Shown here in pieces: positions 26,106-38,181 of a stretch of DNA of 64,000 bases. Where the stretch lies: the NCBI RefSeq assembly GCF_000208745.1, contig NC_030858.1:31508171-31572170 (forward strand), in the 5' to 3' direction. Within the stretch, counting starts at the first letter, position 1. Each line of letters begins with the position of its first letter. The position numbers and the translations under genes are program-made. The DNA comes from Theobroma cacao (taxonomy: Eukaryota > Streptophyta > Magnoliopsida > Malvales > Malvaceae). The notes beneath the pieces were generated by a model. That model searched no databases, had not been told where the DNA came from, and saw only the letters and a program-made list of their open reading frames with translations.

Positions 26106-28039
26106 TCAGTCATGAAGTGTTCCCAAGATATCGTCATCTCTGTATAGGTGATACCTGAAACAGTAGGTTAAGAAAGTATGTTAACACTGAAAAGGACTAA
26201 TGCCAATAAAGGGTAGATGAATGTAGAATTTAAACATCTAGTTGTACAATCTAAAAGACCTACTTCAGATTGGTAACATACAACATAGGCATGTTTGTGC
26301 CATTGTGGAAACCTAATATCTTGCCATGCAGCATGTTAGTATTGTAAGGGCAAATGATGATACAAACATAGATATTTCTAAATGGATATCTGCCCATTAC
26401 TTTTATTAATTGAAATCTGATTCTCTTCATTGTTAAACCAACTTTGTCAACAGCAAGCACAAACTATGTTTTGCTCTCACTCACACTCAGCATCCAGGTA
26501 TCAGAAATGGCTGCACTAACTTAATGATGTTTTACGGGGATTCACAAATGAAAAAGTTAGTTCACACTTTAAACCACAATATAAATAACTAATTGTCGAG
26601 AACATGGATAGTAAACTATAGTACAAAATTAAGATCATGCTTTTGATCTCATGCCAAGGGCCAAGACTGCTGAATGACATTGTTTTCTTCATCCTCTTAA
26701 CCAACCTGGCTCCAGGGGTTTCCAATTGATGGACTCAGAAAATGATAGGAAGGCTGCAACTTGACTATCCTAGAGGAATTATGAGTTTCAAGCATGATAA
26801 CAAACTTCTAAAGGACTTCAGTAAAAACTGACACTTGATCAAGATTTTGTTTTTCTTTGACCCCTAGGAGCGGCATAGCCACAGGTCCAGCATTCTCCCT
26901 CCCATTCCAATAATTCAAATATATAAAATAAAAAATTACAATGCTATAAAATTTGCCTATTTCGAGAATTCCAAACATCCAAAAATCAAAAAACCTATAT
27001 CTTGCCTTTTTGCCCCTATGAAGCTTCCTTTCATTCTATCCATATGCACCACGAAATATACCAACCATTTAAACTTTTTATGTAGATCCATCACCTTCAG
27101 TAATGTAATGCAAAACCATTTCCTAAGCAGGTGAGTGAACAAGGATAGGAATATAAATAAAGCCATTTACACCTAAAGTAGAAAAAGCTTTGGCATTGCA
27201 GTATGCGCATAACTGAAGATGTAAACTATGAAAGCCTAAGTTAAAGGATTGCAACTTTACAACGGTAACAATGCAAAGTCAATAATGAGGTAATGCAAAT
27301 TAAACAATTCCCTAGTCCCACTTGAATAACATTCTATATATATTCCAGGCTAAGCTAACTTTCATTCTGCCAAATGTACCTTAAAACGTGCAACAGTATA
27401 CAAAATCAACCTAATAGAAACATACCACAAAGAACTAATGTATAAATGATTCTATTAGCATCACACAGAATCATCGGGTGACTACATTTGCTGTCCATGA
27501 AAGTTAAAACTTTTAATAAATGAAAAGAAACAGCCAAACAGAAGTTTAGTTTAGACAAAACATATTTACACACAACAAAACAGCCAAAATGATAGTAATT
27601 AACAAGGTTGAAGGGGAACATAAAGAAAAACTTATTTGAAGTGAAACAAAAGTACAAATCTAATAACTGTGAGGAAACAAATGGAAAGAGAAGTAAAAAG
27701 AACTAACTCTTTTTCACCAAGCTTGACTTCAGTGCCTCCATATTCAGGCAAAAGAACTGTATCTCCTTCCTTTAGATTGACCGGAATATGTTTCCCATCT
27801 CTGTCCCGTGCTCCGGGTCCCACTGCTACCACTTTTCCGGAGTTCAACTGAAACAATTCCAAAAGAACAATAAAAACAAAATTACAAGAAAAATGAAAAC
27901 AAAATCAAAGCTCGGTAAAATGAAAGATTATAACCTTGGGGGTCTTCTCAGGAAGCAAGATTCCCGAGTTGGTTTTAGAAGGAGGGATTATTTTCTCAAT
28001 CAAAATGCGATTGAATGATGGGATCAAACGCTTTGCCAT
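26106..28039 (-). CDS. CPN10: 10 kDa chaperonin, mitochondrial type (Cpn10/GroES)
   Basis: Co-chaperonin that caps Cpn60 and helps fold imported mitochondrial proteins. Three exons on the minus strand, 28039-27935, 27847-27708 and 26154-26106, join to 97 residues plus stop. The N-terminus is [17 protein letters not shown]. The mobile loop is [14 protein letters not shown] at residues 19-32, followed by GKVVAVGPG and [20 protein letters not shown]; the short last exon encodes [15 protein letters not shown]. Length and all motifs fit the single-domain mitochondrial form rather than the ~21 kDa plastid double Cpn10. The second intron (26155-27707, 1.55 kb) is long for this gene and holds no other gene. 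As usual for plant mitochondrial Cpn10, the import signal is not a separate cleavable presequence. It starts 382 bp from PAG1 on the opposite strand. Confidence 0.97.
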
Positions 28040-28421
28040 TTTCCTTCAAGAGAAAATTTTTTTCCGAAAGATAGAAACAAATATGAAGTACTAGAAGCTT
28101 ATTTCTCTGATGGAACGGAAACAAGTAGGGTTTAAGATGGATTTATGGTTCTACTGAATTACGAAAGTGCCCCTTAACTTGTCAAATACTCTGCTCGGCC
28201 TTGTGTTCTGTTCTGTCCTTTTTGTCTCAAGCAAAAGCCTTCTATTTTCTTCAGCGGGCAACGGGAAAGGTTTGAGCCCAACCCGAGACCACAACTTACT
28301 TGATGTTGAAATGCCCAATAGGCCCATTGGCTTGAAGTCTTGAGAGGAAAGAAACTCAACAAAAATTACATCGACGTTTAGAGGGGAAGAAGAGCAAAGT
28401 AGAAAAAAGCAGAGAAGAAAG
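28040..28421. promoter_or_regulatory. Divergent promoter between Cpn10 (-) and PAG1 (+)
   Basis: Only 382 bp separate the two start codons. It holds AGCCCA at 28275-28280, GCCCA at 28313-28317 and GGCCCA at 28321-28326, which are site II-type TGGGCY motifs on the minus strand, and a telo-box TAGGGTTT at 28126-28133, nearer to Cpn10. Site II plus telo-box is a known combination in plant promoters of translation and proliferation genes. No clear TATA box was seen for either gene, as is common for such housekeeping promoters. Confidence 0.7.
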
Positions 28422-31400
28422 ATGAGCAGCATCGGAACAGGTTACGATCTATCAGTCACCACTTTCTCACCCGACGGCCGCGTTTTTCAGATCGAGTACG
28501 CCGCCAAAGCCGTCGATAACAGTGGGTCCGTTCCTCTTCTCTTTTCATAATAACTATAATATCCATATACTTCTTTCCCATTTCTAGGCTGTCCAAATTC
28601 TTAATTTTTTTTTCTTTTTTTTTCTGCAGAACTGTAATTGGAATAAAATGCAAAGATGGGATCGTTATGGTGATGCTTTTGCTTCTTCTTATCTACCATT
28701 GCTTATTTTGAAAAAAAAAAAAAGAAGCAATTATTTAAGTGCAAACTGATAATGGATGTTATTATTTTAGGGAGTGGAGAAGCTGATAGCATCGAAGATG
28801 ATGTTACCTGGTTCCAATCGAAGAATCCACTCCGTTCATCGTCATTCCGGCATGGTATGGTATCCCCATTTTAGTTTTTTCTGTTATTTTAATTCATTTC
28901 CTATTTAGCCACATTTTGCAGTGCTACATTTGGATTCTTCTCTCTCTTTCTATCTCTCTGATATTGAATTCTATAATTCAGGCAGTGGCAGGATTAGCTG
29001 CTGACGGTAGACAAATTGTGGCACGTGCTAAATCTGAAGCTAATAATTATGAAAGGTTTATCTTTTTCTTTACTTGCAACCCAGAATTTCAGCTTCAATT
29101 ATATATAGTTATATGTCCATCTAATTATAAGTTGCATTGTTGGTGGTGGCGCAGTGTTTATGGTGAATCCATTCCTGTCAAGGAACTTGCTGCGCGTGTC
29201 GCAAGTTATGTACATCTATGCACTCTCTACTGGTGGCTCAGGCCCTTTGGGTGTGGGGTAATACTTGGAGGTTATGATAGAGATGGGCCCCAATTATATA
29301 TGGTTGAACCATCTGGTATCTCCTATGTAAGTTGATTGCTCCCAATTAGAGCTTCAATTTTCTGTCTATGTTCTTCCTAGGTCTATTGGCATATTTTTAT
29401 TTCCCAATAATGTAATGATAGATTTCTTCATGTTTACCGGGTGCATGTTAAAATTTATGTAGAGATATTTTGGTGCTGCAATTGGGAAAGGAAAGCAAGC
29501 TGCCAAAACGTAAGTTATGAAGCTATTTCTTTTAACATATGACAATTGCAGGAAGACATTTGATAAAATCATCTAGTCATGCTAGCTAGTTAAATTTAGA
29601 TGATTGGAGCATTATATATTGTGCACATTTTTTTTTTGCTTTGTCAAGTGTCAACTATTGAAAGCTAATGTAATACTTTCATGCTTTTATGTCCAATTGA
29701 AATGCCTCTTGGTGGTTTTTTTTTTTTGTTTATATTTTCTCTCTTCTGGAACCTAACGTGTAAGAGATTTTTGGCATCCTCTCAAGTGGTCAAAAAGTTT
29801 TTCTGAATTGAGTCCATGCTAGCCTTATTCCCAAACTTGCATTTGAAAATATAAAAGAAAAGGGAAAAGGAAAAGAAAGGATGAAAAAGTGAAGTGGAAG
29901 TAAGTAAGACAATGAAACTATGCATCCTCCACGTGTTGTTTCAGTACTTGTCATTTGTTGATGACTACTCAGCTCAACTTAGCCTGGCTACATGAATTCA
30001 TTTCTCCATTCTGTTCAGTTAAGAGCTATGTCCTCTGAAATATCTAAGGAAGCTGAAAGCTTTATTATGATCTCAACCTGTGTAGTAATCTTTGGTTTAC
30101 ATCTCTTCCTCTCTGCATTCATCCCACAGTTTACTAATATTAAACAACTAATAAGGTTATGGTTGAATGGTCTATGTGGACAGGGAAATTGAAAAGTTGA
30201 AGCTGTCAGAAATGACATGCAGGGAAGGGGTTATTGAAGTAGCCAAAATGTGAGTTTGCCTATCTTAATTTCTTGCTGTAACTTGTAATGTATTTTGGAA
30301 TCTGCTACATTTATTGTGGTTCTGAAATTATGTTTTTCTTTTCTGGTATCCTTTTTTTTCCTCTGTAAGATTATTGCCTATATCATTCTTTTAATATAAA
30401 TTCCTTTGTTGTTTTTGCAACGTTGGTATTAGTGGAATCTAGGCAACATGTTTGATTTCTTTTTTCTCCCTTTATATATATATTTTTTGAAATGACTAGT
30501 GTAGCACAATGACAACCATGGTAATTGTGCATAAACATTCAACTAACAGAATGCAGGCTAAATAGTCAGCTGGGAAATAACCAATTACCAATACTTAGGA
30601 AAATTGGTTATGCATTTAACCATATTCTCAATATCATAAATTTGTGCACGTGAATGCATGATATTATTGTCCCTTCTCTGAGAATGCAAGTACAAGATTT
30701 CATCATGTGAGTTATTGTTAAGCAGCATCTACAAGGTACATGATGAAGCAAAGGACAAGGCCTTTGAACTGGAGATGAGCTGGGTCTGTGATGAGTCAAA
30801 GCAACAGCATCAAAAGGTAATTTCTCACACCATTTTTGGATATGCATTACTTTCTGCTTTCTTCCTACATGAGGTCAGCTCTATGATTTGAATTATGCCA
30901 TTGTACTTTATTCAAGACTTTATCTTGAGTGAGATCACCCTGGTCTTGGAATAAAGTTTTCTTGATGGTTTTCACCCATGTTCTTTTTGGTTTGAGATGA
31001 GCGTCTTGTATTTAGTAACATCTTCGTACATGAGCATTTATAACCCTTTGTCTCACATGTCAAAAACCACAATAAATATTTCTCTCATTTTTCCTCCGTT
31101 GGTGCTAGCTTCATCTTCTTGCGAATGCTTTTAATTCTAATCAGTTCATAGGCAAGCTGTCCATGCAAGCATCATGTTTGGCCCTGCCCCACCTTGTTCT
31201 CTCATTTTCTAGCCAGAGAGATAAACTAATAAGCCAACATGTAAAGTAATACTCTGTGCCATTGTACTATGTTGATAGAAATAAATAATGTCAGTGCCCT
31301 GAGCTTATCCTCTTTCATATCTCAATCATAATTTGATTTCCCTCATGCCTTTTTCGTGTGATGGAATCTGAATTTTTGGTTGAATGATCTCTATGGAATT

Positions 31401-31652
31401 TGTCAGCTGTTGATAGTGAATTGGAATCCATATTTGAAATCAGATAGAAAATTGAGTAACATCTTTCTGTTTCAGTAGAATTCAGTTTTTCATTTGCAAT
31501 AATCTGTTGTAAGACCTTGATAGGTTTTTTTATCATATCTACTTCCATCTGAGTATTTTCTCACTTTCATGTAATTTCAGGTGCCTGATGACCTTTTAGA
31601 GGAAGCCAAGGTTGCAGCTAGGGTTGCATTAGAAGAAATGGATGCTGATTAA
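28422..31652 (+). CDS. PAG1: 20S proteasome subunit alpha type-3 (alpha-G)
   Basis: A structural alpha-ring subunit of the 20S core particle; alpha subunits gate substrate entry and are not proteolytic. Nine exons join exactly: 28422-28525, 28630-28669, 28771-28854, 28982-29055, 29155-29326, 29463-29509, 30184-30249, 30726-30816 and 31581-31652. The product is 249 residues, the size expected for plant PAG1. The proteasome A-type N-terminal signature is [20 protein letters not shown] at residues 8-27. Further family motifs are [74 protein letters not shown] and an acidic C-terminus (ALEEMDAD). There are no frame breaks. It shares its upstream region with Cpn10. Confidence 0.98.
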
Positions 31653-32504
31653 ATATTATTGGAGCCGGAATCCCCTTGTTATCATATTGAGATCTTCCCA
31701 AAATTCCCGTTGTTATGGACCTTCTGGTTTTATTTATGAAGTCATTTGCTGATTAAACGAGGCCGTTCCAAATATCATATCATATAAGAACAGCTGACGT
31801 TTGGACGGGACTGTGGATTCCAAAAACTGTTAACTCGGCTTTTTAACTGTACTTTTTTAGGCTTCTTTAAGACATCAACATAGTGTTCGTCAGTGGCATT
31901 TTGCGATAAAGGTTGAGAAACATCTTTCTGTTGTCTGCTGTGTGTATACATTGAAGCAATATATTTGCAGCTTAATGATTTTTTTTTTCATATATATTTC
32001 TATGATACTTAACTAAATCAGCCATGCATTTGACAGTTGTGTGCAGAAAATTGAGGCAGATCAAAATACTCATGTTCATTTGAGTGATTTACTAGTCATT
32101 AAGGTGCCACACTGCCACTTATAGTACATATGACGTTTTATCATCCACATGAATGCAGAATGTTTGCTATTTAATTCCCTACCAACATGGCATGATCTCT
32201 GGCAAACGGTTGTCGTGTTAAATGAAATAAGCAAATCGGAATTAGTCGTTCATTGAACATCAGCCAATAGTTCTGACTTCTGAGTGCTAGTGCTCTCATC
32301 TGCTTCAAGTGTCAGCACAAGAAAGCAAAAGTTAAATGACTTCCGAAAATTGTTGTTCCATAAAACTTATCCTCCAAATAGTTCAGAAAATTACAAAAAC
32401 TTACAGAAAACTTCCACTGCCCACAAGATGAAAGATTATACTGGCAATTCAAGTTCCAATAAGGTTGATGAACATACAAGCATCTCATAAACAATAAGAG
32501 TTTG
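31653..32504. other. Convergent intergenic spacer (PAG1 and GAMYB 3' ends)
   Basis: AT-rich, no exon or repeat recognised; expected to hold both 3' UTRs. Confidence 0.5.
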
Positions 32505-35234
32505 CTAGTAGCCACAATAAGGATCTTCACCAAGAAGTGCCGCTATAGCATCTGTCATACTGGGTTTATCCCTCACACACCCATTGTTATGACCAAACTG
32601 ACCTGGTCCGATAAAATCATCTAGCCTGGCAACAGCCATCTGACTCGGAGTTTTGTTCTTGGCATTGCATCCTGCATGAAGCATGAAAAAATTTTATCAA
32701 TATAAATATAAATATTAGTTCATGCCACAATTCATTGGGTGCAAAATATCCTCACCCAGAATGCTCTCAATAAATTGTGGTTCATCTGATGAACTTCCAC
32801 TAACAGGAGTGAACTCACTAAAAACTGATGCAGCAGAATGAGCTAAAGGAGAATTTGGGTCGCAATGTGCTTCAAATTCTATCTCACAATGGTTTAGGGA
32901 GAAATTGGCAACATCATCAAGCACAGAAGTAGAAGACGACTGCTGACATGAGTCATCCTTTGAGCTTTTAAGTTTCTGTGACTCGTGAAGTACTGCTTCC
33001 AAGAGACCACTATTTTGTGGTGTAAAATAATCTGACTTAGCCTGCTCTATCGAGGGGGACTGGATCAGATTATCAACAGACTCAACTAAAGGTAGTGGGT
33101 AGGCAGGGTTGACCCAGCTATCTTCTTGAGTATCTGAATATTGGTATGAAGGGAGCTCCAACTTGATAGGCCCAGACATGGGCTCAGAAGGAGAGAAATT
33201 GCTATTTAAAGGGGCATCACTGCCGGGAGGAATACCAAATGATGCCTGGTCATTGGTACTGAGATTGGAATCATATGGAGAAGAAATCATGAGGGGCCCA
33301 TCAAATCTTTTCTTGTAAGCATTTTCTGTCAATTGATTGGGCATTGAGAAATAATTGCTTACACTTTCCCTAAGACGCTTAGTAGGATGTGCTATTGGAA
33401 ACATAAGGCCATAACCATAGGATGAACCAACTCGTTTAAGCATAGTGTTTGCAGGAATGTCGTGAAGCATTGGTGAATAAGACAAACATCCTTGGTTGAG
33501 TTCTAAATTCTCAAATTCCACACGTGGAATCTCAAATGCATCTGACTGCAAGAGATTGGAAGCATATGAGTCCCCATTTGGCAGTGAAGCTGCATTATGA
33601 CTCTCTTCTTGACTTCTATTCACTTGCAAGCACACGTCAGGAGGGTAAATTGGCAAGCCAGCACGTTGCAGTCTCTTAATTCTTGTATTCCAGTAGTTCT
33701 TTATCTCATTATCGGTACGTCCAGGCAACTAGAGAAAAAGAAAGGGATTTAAATTATTCTAAAAGTGAATCAAATAATAAGAAAAAGAATATAGCATGTG
33801 AAAAGGATGATTTGTTTCAAGAAAAATTTACTATTAGAGAAAGACTAGCATTTGAGGCTAAATGGCTGAGCATTTATGCCAATACACAGAAAATGCATAG
33901 GCAAAGAGCTCGCTTCAGGAGGACAAGAAAAGCATATTAACTAAAACTAAAAATAAAATATTGGGCAGATACACGTAAATAAGCAGATATGTATAGCTAA
34001 GCATCTATTCCATGCAAGGATTCTTTCTAAATATTTTGCAAAAACAAAATCTTAGAGATATATATATATATATATATAATATTCACTATTTTTACTCACT
34101 AATATATAGTATCATAATTTAAAAACATATATACTGGGTGCTTTTTTTTTTAACTGGTACATATATTGGTGCTTCTTTACATTTTTTCAATAATTATGAT
34201 ATTAATTTTCCGTTTTCTTTTCTTAACAAGAACGAATAAAATTTCTTGTGCAACAAAGGTACAGTAGCATGACCATCAGAGTATGCAATCCTTGGAGCGG
34301 GCTGAGCCAAAGGAACTGGATACTCATTCAGCTAACCAGTATTTATCAGAACATACAGGAAGTAGTTAGTGAGCAAGTTTATTGTGGATCTACAAAACCC
34401 TATTGTGTGGGTGGTAAACCATGCATCAATAAGTCCCATATATAGACACCTCATGCAAGAATGCTAAATGGTTATGATGTTATTTAGATCACTCCTTGGA
34501 TGAAATAATAACAATCGTGACCTGAGACATAAGACATAAATTTTGAGCAACCTACTAACAAAATAGATTAATTTTTTTGAAAAGAACAGAATAGATTAAT
34601 GAACATGAAGAAACACAGTAATAAGGTAGCAAATGATTCACACATCTCAAAAACTGACCATTCCCAAGCATCAATTAGAACTGTTGATGCAAGGATTGTT
34701 GGACTGTGCCCGGCTATGAGGTATTGTCCACTTTGGGGCGAAAGAACATTTCATGAAAGGGGAGAAAGATCAATTCCAAATATAAAATTCATGTTAGAGA
34801 TTGCATATATTTTTTGATGATATAGTGCAAATACTGTATGCCACAACCTACTTTGATAATTGAAAGCAGTATACTGTCAAATTGAAATTGTCAAAAGCAT
34901 TACAAACCTCTGCAGCCATTCGTGCCCATTTGTTTCCCAACTTAGCATGTAGCTCAATTATACGGCGCTCTTCCTCTGGAGTGAACACGCCCTTCTTCAA
35001 ATCCGGTCTTAGGTGGTTTGCCCAACGCAAGCGACAGCTTTTCCCACATCGGGAAAGTCCCGAGTTTTTCTGGACAGCATTCCAATTGCCCTCACCATGT
35101 TTCTTTACATAGTCCACTAGAATCGCATCTTCTGCTGAAGTCCAAGGTCCTTTCTTTAAATGACAGCTTTCTCTCATGCTGCCTCTCCTACTACCTTCTT
35201 CAACTGATGATAAGTCAGAGTGACCTTTCCGCAT
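32505..35234 (-). CDS. GAMYB: GAMYB-type R2R3-MYB transcription factor (MYB33/65/101 group)
   Basis: Nuclear DNA-binding protein of the gibberellin-linked GAMYB group, controlling anther/tapetum and seed programmes in plants studied. Three coding exons on the minus strand, 35234-34908, 33728-32756 and 32671-32505, give about 488 residues. R2 runs from LKKGPWTSAEDAILVDYV to LSRCGKSCRLRWANHLRPDL; R3 from KKGVFTPEEERRIIELHAKL, crosses the first intron and ends LPGRTDNEIKNYWNTRIKR. The regularly spaced Trp residues are present (the first of R3 replaced by Phe, as normal in plants). The middle exon carries the miR159 site encoding KLELPSYQY. I placed the second donor at CTGG/gtgagg (32756/32755) so that the last exon (KTPSQMAVARLDDFIG, then DAIAALLGEDPYCGY) joins in frame. 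If that 84 bp intron is kept, the protein ends early at HPMNCGMN. Confidence 0.94.
33140..33160 (-). promoter_or_regulatory. miR159 target site within the GAMYB coding sequence
   Basis: Read on the minus strand, the 21 nt begin TGGAGCTCCCTTCA and end TACCAAT, encoding part of KLELPSYQY. Core and position match the conserved miR159 site of plant GAMYB mRNAs (usually TGGAGCTCCCTTCATTCCAAT-like, so one change, T to A, in the tail). miR159-directed cleavage is well established for this gene group; here it is inferred from sequence. Confidence 0.92.
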
Positions 35235-35783
35235 TATTCTGTTGCCTCTATTTTGATATTACAAGAACCAAAATGCAAAGATTTCTTTAGCACTACCAAC
35301 ATGATACCTAGGGCAATACTCAAATTTATCCATTTTAACAGAAAAACAAGATCCTTTCTATTCGTTCTGACCATTTATATTGTGACCTTTAGCAGCACTA
35401 AAACCTACTCTATTAATGTAGCATGATCTCGATCATGTTTATTTTATTTTTTTTACGGTAAGCCGAGCATACTGGAAGGATTTTAATTCTTCAAAAATTT
35501 GATCATAACAACTTAACTGACAATGTATTCCAAAAATTACATTTTCCGTTGTCCACTCTTAATGATTTTCTTTGAAATAAAAGAAATTAGGGAATCATTT
35601 CTATGTATAAACTCAGCTTATTATTTCCATTTCCTACGACTTATTTTAGCAAAACAAAGGAAAAAAAAACTACAAAATGAGCACCACATTAATCAAAATA
35701 TAGCTACCGGAAAGATGGGAAAAGAATTTAAAAAAAAAGGAAATTAGTCGAAAAGAATTTATATATATTAAAACTGTTCTTAC

Positions 35784-35950
35784 CTGAATGAGTTGAATAG
35801 TAGTGGAATTCGCAAAGCTCTTCCAAACCCTAAATGCTTATCACCGATGTCCAGAACCAAAAGCAAAAGAAAGAAGAATAAAGAGAAGAAAAGAGAAACA
35901 GAAATTAGATATGGGAATGGGAAATTATGAATAAATCAACTCCAGAAAGC
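35784..35950 (-). other. Probable 5' UTR exon of GAMYB, separated by an intron
   Basis: A clear minus-strand donor (cattcag/gtaagaac) lies at 35784/35783. A matching acceptor (caacag) lies just before the ATG at 35234. A leader intron of about 540 bp is usual in GAMYB genes. A telo-box-like AAACCCTAA sits at 35825-35833. The upstream end of the exon is a guess. Confidence 0.6.
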
Positions 35951-36944
35951 CACATTTTCTTTGGAATTTAAAGGAGAGTGAGAGCTGATTCAATTGGATT
36001 TAAGAGTGAAGAAGCTTTGGATTTTTATATTTTTTTATTTTATTTTTTTTTTTAAAAAAGTGAGAAACCTAAAGTAGAAAGGAAAGTAGAGATGGCACGA
36101 GGAGAGGGAAAATAGGAGAGAGAAGAGGAGAAAAGGACCAGCTCTGCTCACCTCTCTGCTTTGTGAATTTTTTTTCTTTTTCTTTTTTTTACTTTCTAGT
36201 TTCAGTCGAAAAAATATCCCAAGTACGAATGAGTACCTCTTTCCTTTTATTTTATTTTTACCCTTAATTTTTCTATATTTAGAACAACACCTTCTCTTTG
36301 TTCTTCCTTTTTTACTACAAACATCCACAAACATATAATTAGCAGACTTTTTTGTTTGAAATCATATAAGATATATATGTTAGTATATGGATGTATATTT
36401 TTTTCTTTTTTTTAATTAAAAAAAAAAATTCGAATCTTACTTTTTAAATAGAAGGATAATGCACAAATCAATCAGTTAAATACTTAATGCTATGTATGTA
36501 TGTTTTTTATATTTTGATTAATATGGTGCTCGTTTTGTAGTTAAATGCACCAATCACTATTTAATTTGTATCTTCAAATTATTCAAAAACGATTAATTAT
36601 TCTTTTGATATCAACAAATTTTTAATATTAATTAAATACTGATTTCAATAAAGTTTTGTTTCCATAGTAAAGAGGGATGTTGAAAATTTTAAACCCATAG
36701 TTAAGTTTTTTCATATATGAAGGTAGGATGTTTCAATATTTTATGTTAAATTTTGTCTAACTGTGTATTAATTGGTTTATTTTTTCAGATATATATATAT
36801 ATATATAATTATATTAAAAGTTGTTTGATTGTAATTATCGGTTTTAGTTGTACATGTAATTTTATTAATAAGATTATATAAAAAATACAAAAGAATTAAG
36901 TTTTTACACACTCAAAAAAACAGCAGATTGAATATTGATGTAGT
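35951..36944. other. GAMYB upstream region, AT-rich
   Basis: Contains long T/A runs, a purine/pyrimidine-biased stretch at about 36060-36190 and a short (TA)n at about 36789-36806. No gene recognised. Confidence 0.5.
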
Positions 36945-37590
36945 TAATAGAAATGGTGTTTGTGAGAATACTGCTAAATGTAGAGATTAAGTTTTTGCGG
37001 GTTGGGCGGACTGTGGATTGCTCCAGGATTTACTAGGAGACCTGGATTTAGAATGAGTTCCCAAGGCTAAGGGCGCCGAGTAGGATGCAATTATTAATTC
37101 CGTGGAGCCAGCAAGCTCTTCCATGGCCAAGTGGGTTACATTCCAATCATACTTGTAGGCAAGCAAAATGTATACAAACAAGATACAAATGTGTACAATG
37201 GCTAGCATTAGCAGGTACTTGCCAAGATGAGGTTTCGGCTATGGCGTCGCCAATCCAGGGCGGAGCAAGCAAAAATGAAAATAAACTGAAGAGTCTTCCA
37301 ATCCCCACCACAGATACTCAAGAAACCTCAGCGAAACGGGTACTCCGTCTCAATCCCTTTGGCAGCCATGAGATTCTCATGGGGAATGGATAGCTCCATT
37401 TTCTAATTTGCTGATTAAATTCAATCTGCGAACCTCCACTCGTCCATGCAATTTCGCGACACCCGAAAGCACAGAGCATTCTAATTCCGATCCGACAAAC
37501 CGACCTATCCCGATGTTGCATGATTTCTTCACTACTCCAGAATTTCTGGATTAGAAAATCGGAAACTTGCAAAGATTTGAAGCACATAGA
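36945..37590. repeat. Sequence block, copy 1 (uninterrupted)
   Basis: Shares a diverged but clearly collinear sequence with 58400-59935. Common stretches include attgctcca, cccaaggctaaggg, acattccaatcatactt, atgtatacaaac, gtcgccaatccaggg and acttcttcactactcca-like sequence. No long frame is shared intact, so its nature (gene fragment or unclassified repeat) is unknown. In copy 2 a plus-strand frame (LLQELLGDLEFVPKAKGAEE) is open, but in copy 1 the same frame has stops. Confidence 0.75.
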
Positions 37591-37827
37591 ATGAAATTAA
37601 AGAAATCTATTAAATGAATATATAGGAATGCTAATATCAATCCCATCATCAAGATTGAATAAAACAAAGGGTGCGTTTGGTATTAAGAATGTGAATCCCA
37701 GTCTCACAAATTTAATTGGGAGATATCACATTCTTATAGTTGATCTAAAATATATCCATGAAAATGTCTTTCCATCTTCAAGTAGTATGAGATTCCTTTT
37801 TCTTTTTCTTCATGAACTTTTTTAAGA
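37591..37827. other. Left flank of the LINE
   Basis: Short AT-rich stretch with gggtgcgtttggtatt at 37669, a sequence often found at ends of plant MITEs, but no partner end was identified. Confidence 0.4.
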
Positions 37828-37842
37828 AACTTCAAATAAGTT
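37828..37842. repeat. LINE target-site duplication, 3' (left) copy
   Basis: AACTTCAAATAAGTT, identical to 44301-44315. The last two T could belong to the poly(A)/poly(T) tract, so the certain length is 13-15 bp. Confidence 0.9.
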
Positions 37843-38181
37843 TTTTTTTTTTATGCTGAAAGTTTCTATAAGGCCCAGTTACCCTGTGTTTATTTTATTA
37901 ATAATAAAAAAATGAAGTACAGTAAGGAGGGAGACCGAAACCTGACCTCCAGAATTACATGATCAAGTAGAGATATAAGTCCTATAATAGGAATTACTAC
38001 CCTTGCCATAATTTTTGGAGCAGAGGATAAATGGTTTACCTATGTACAAAGATTTATAGGAATTTTGGAAAAAAGAACACTACAAAAGAAGATACCAATA
38101 ATAAAAACGAGGAGTACTACTCTTTTACAATTATTTAAACCGAACATATCCTAAATCGGTTTTGTCTAATCTCAATATAGC

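Noticed and set aside
27848..28018. Plus-strand ORFs opposite Cpn10
   Set aside because: Antisense shadows of the Cpn10 exons.
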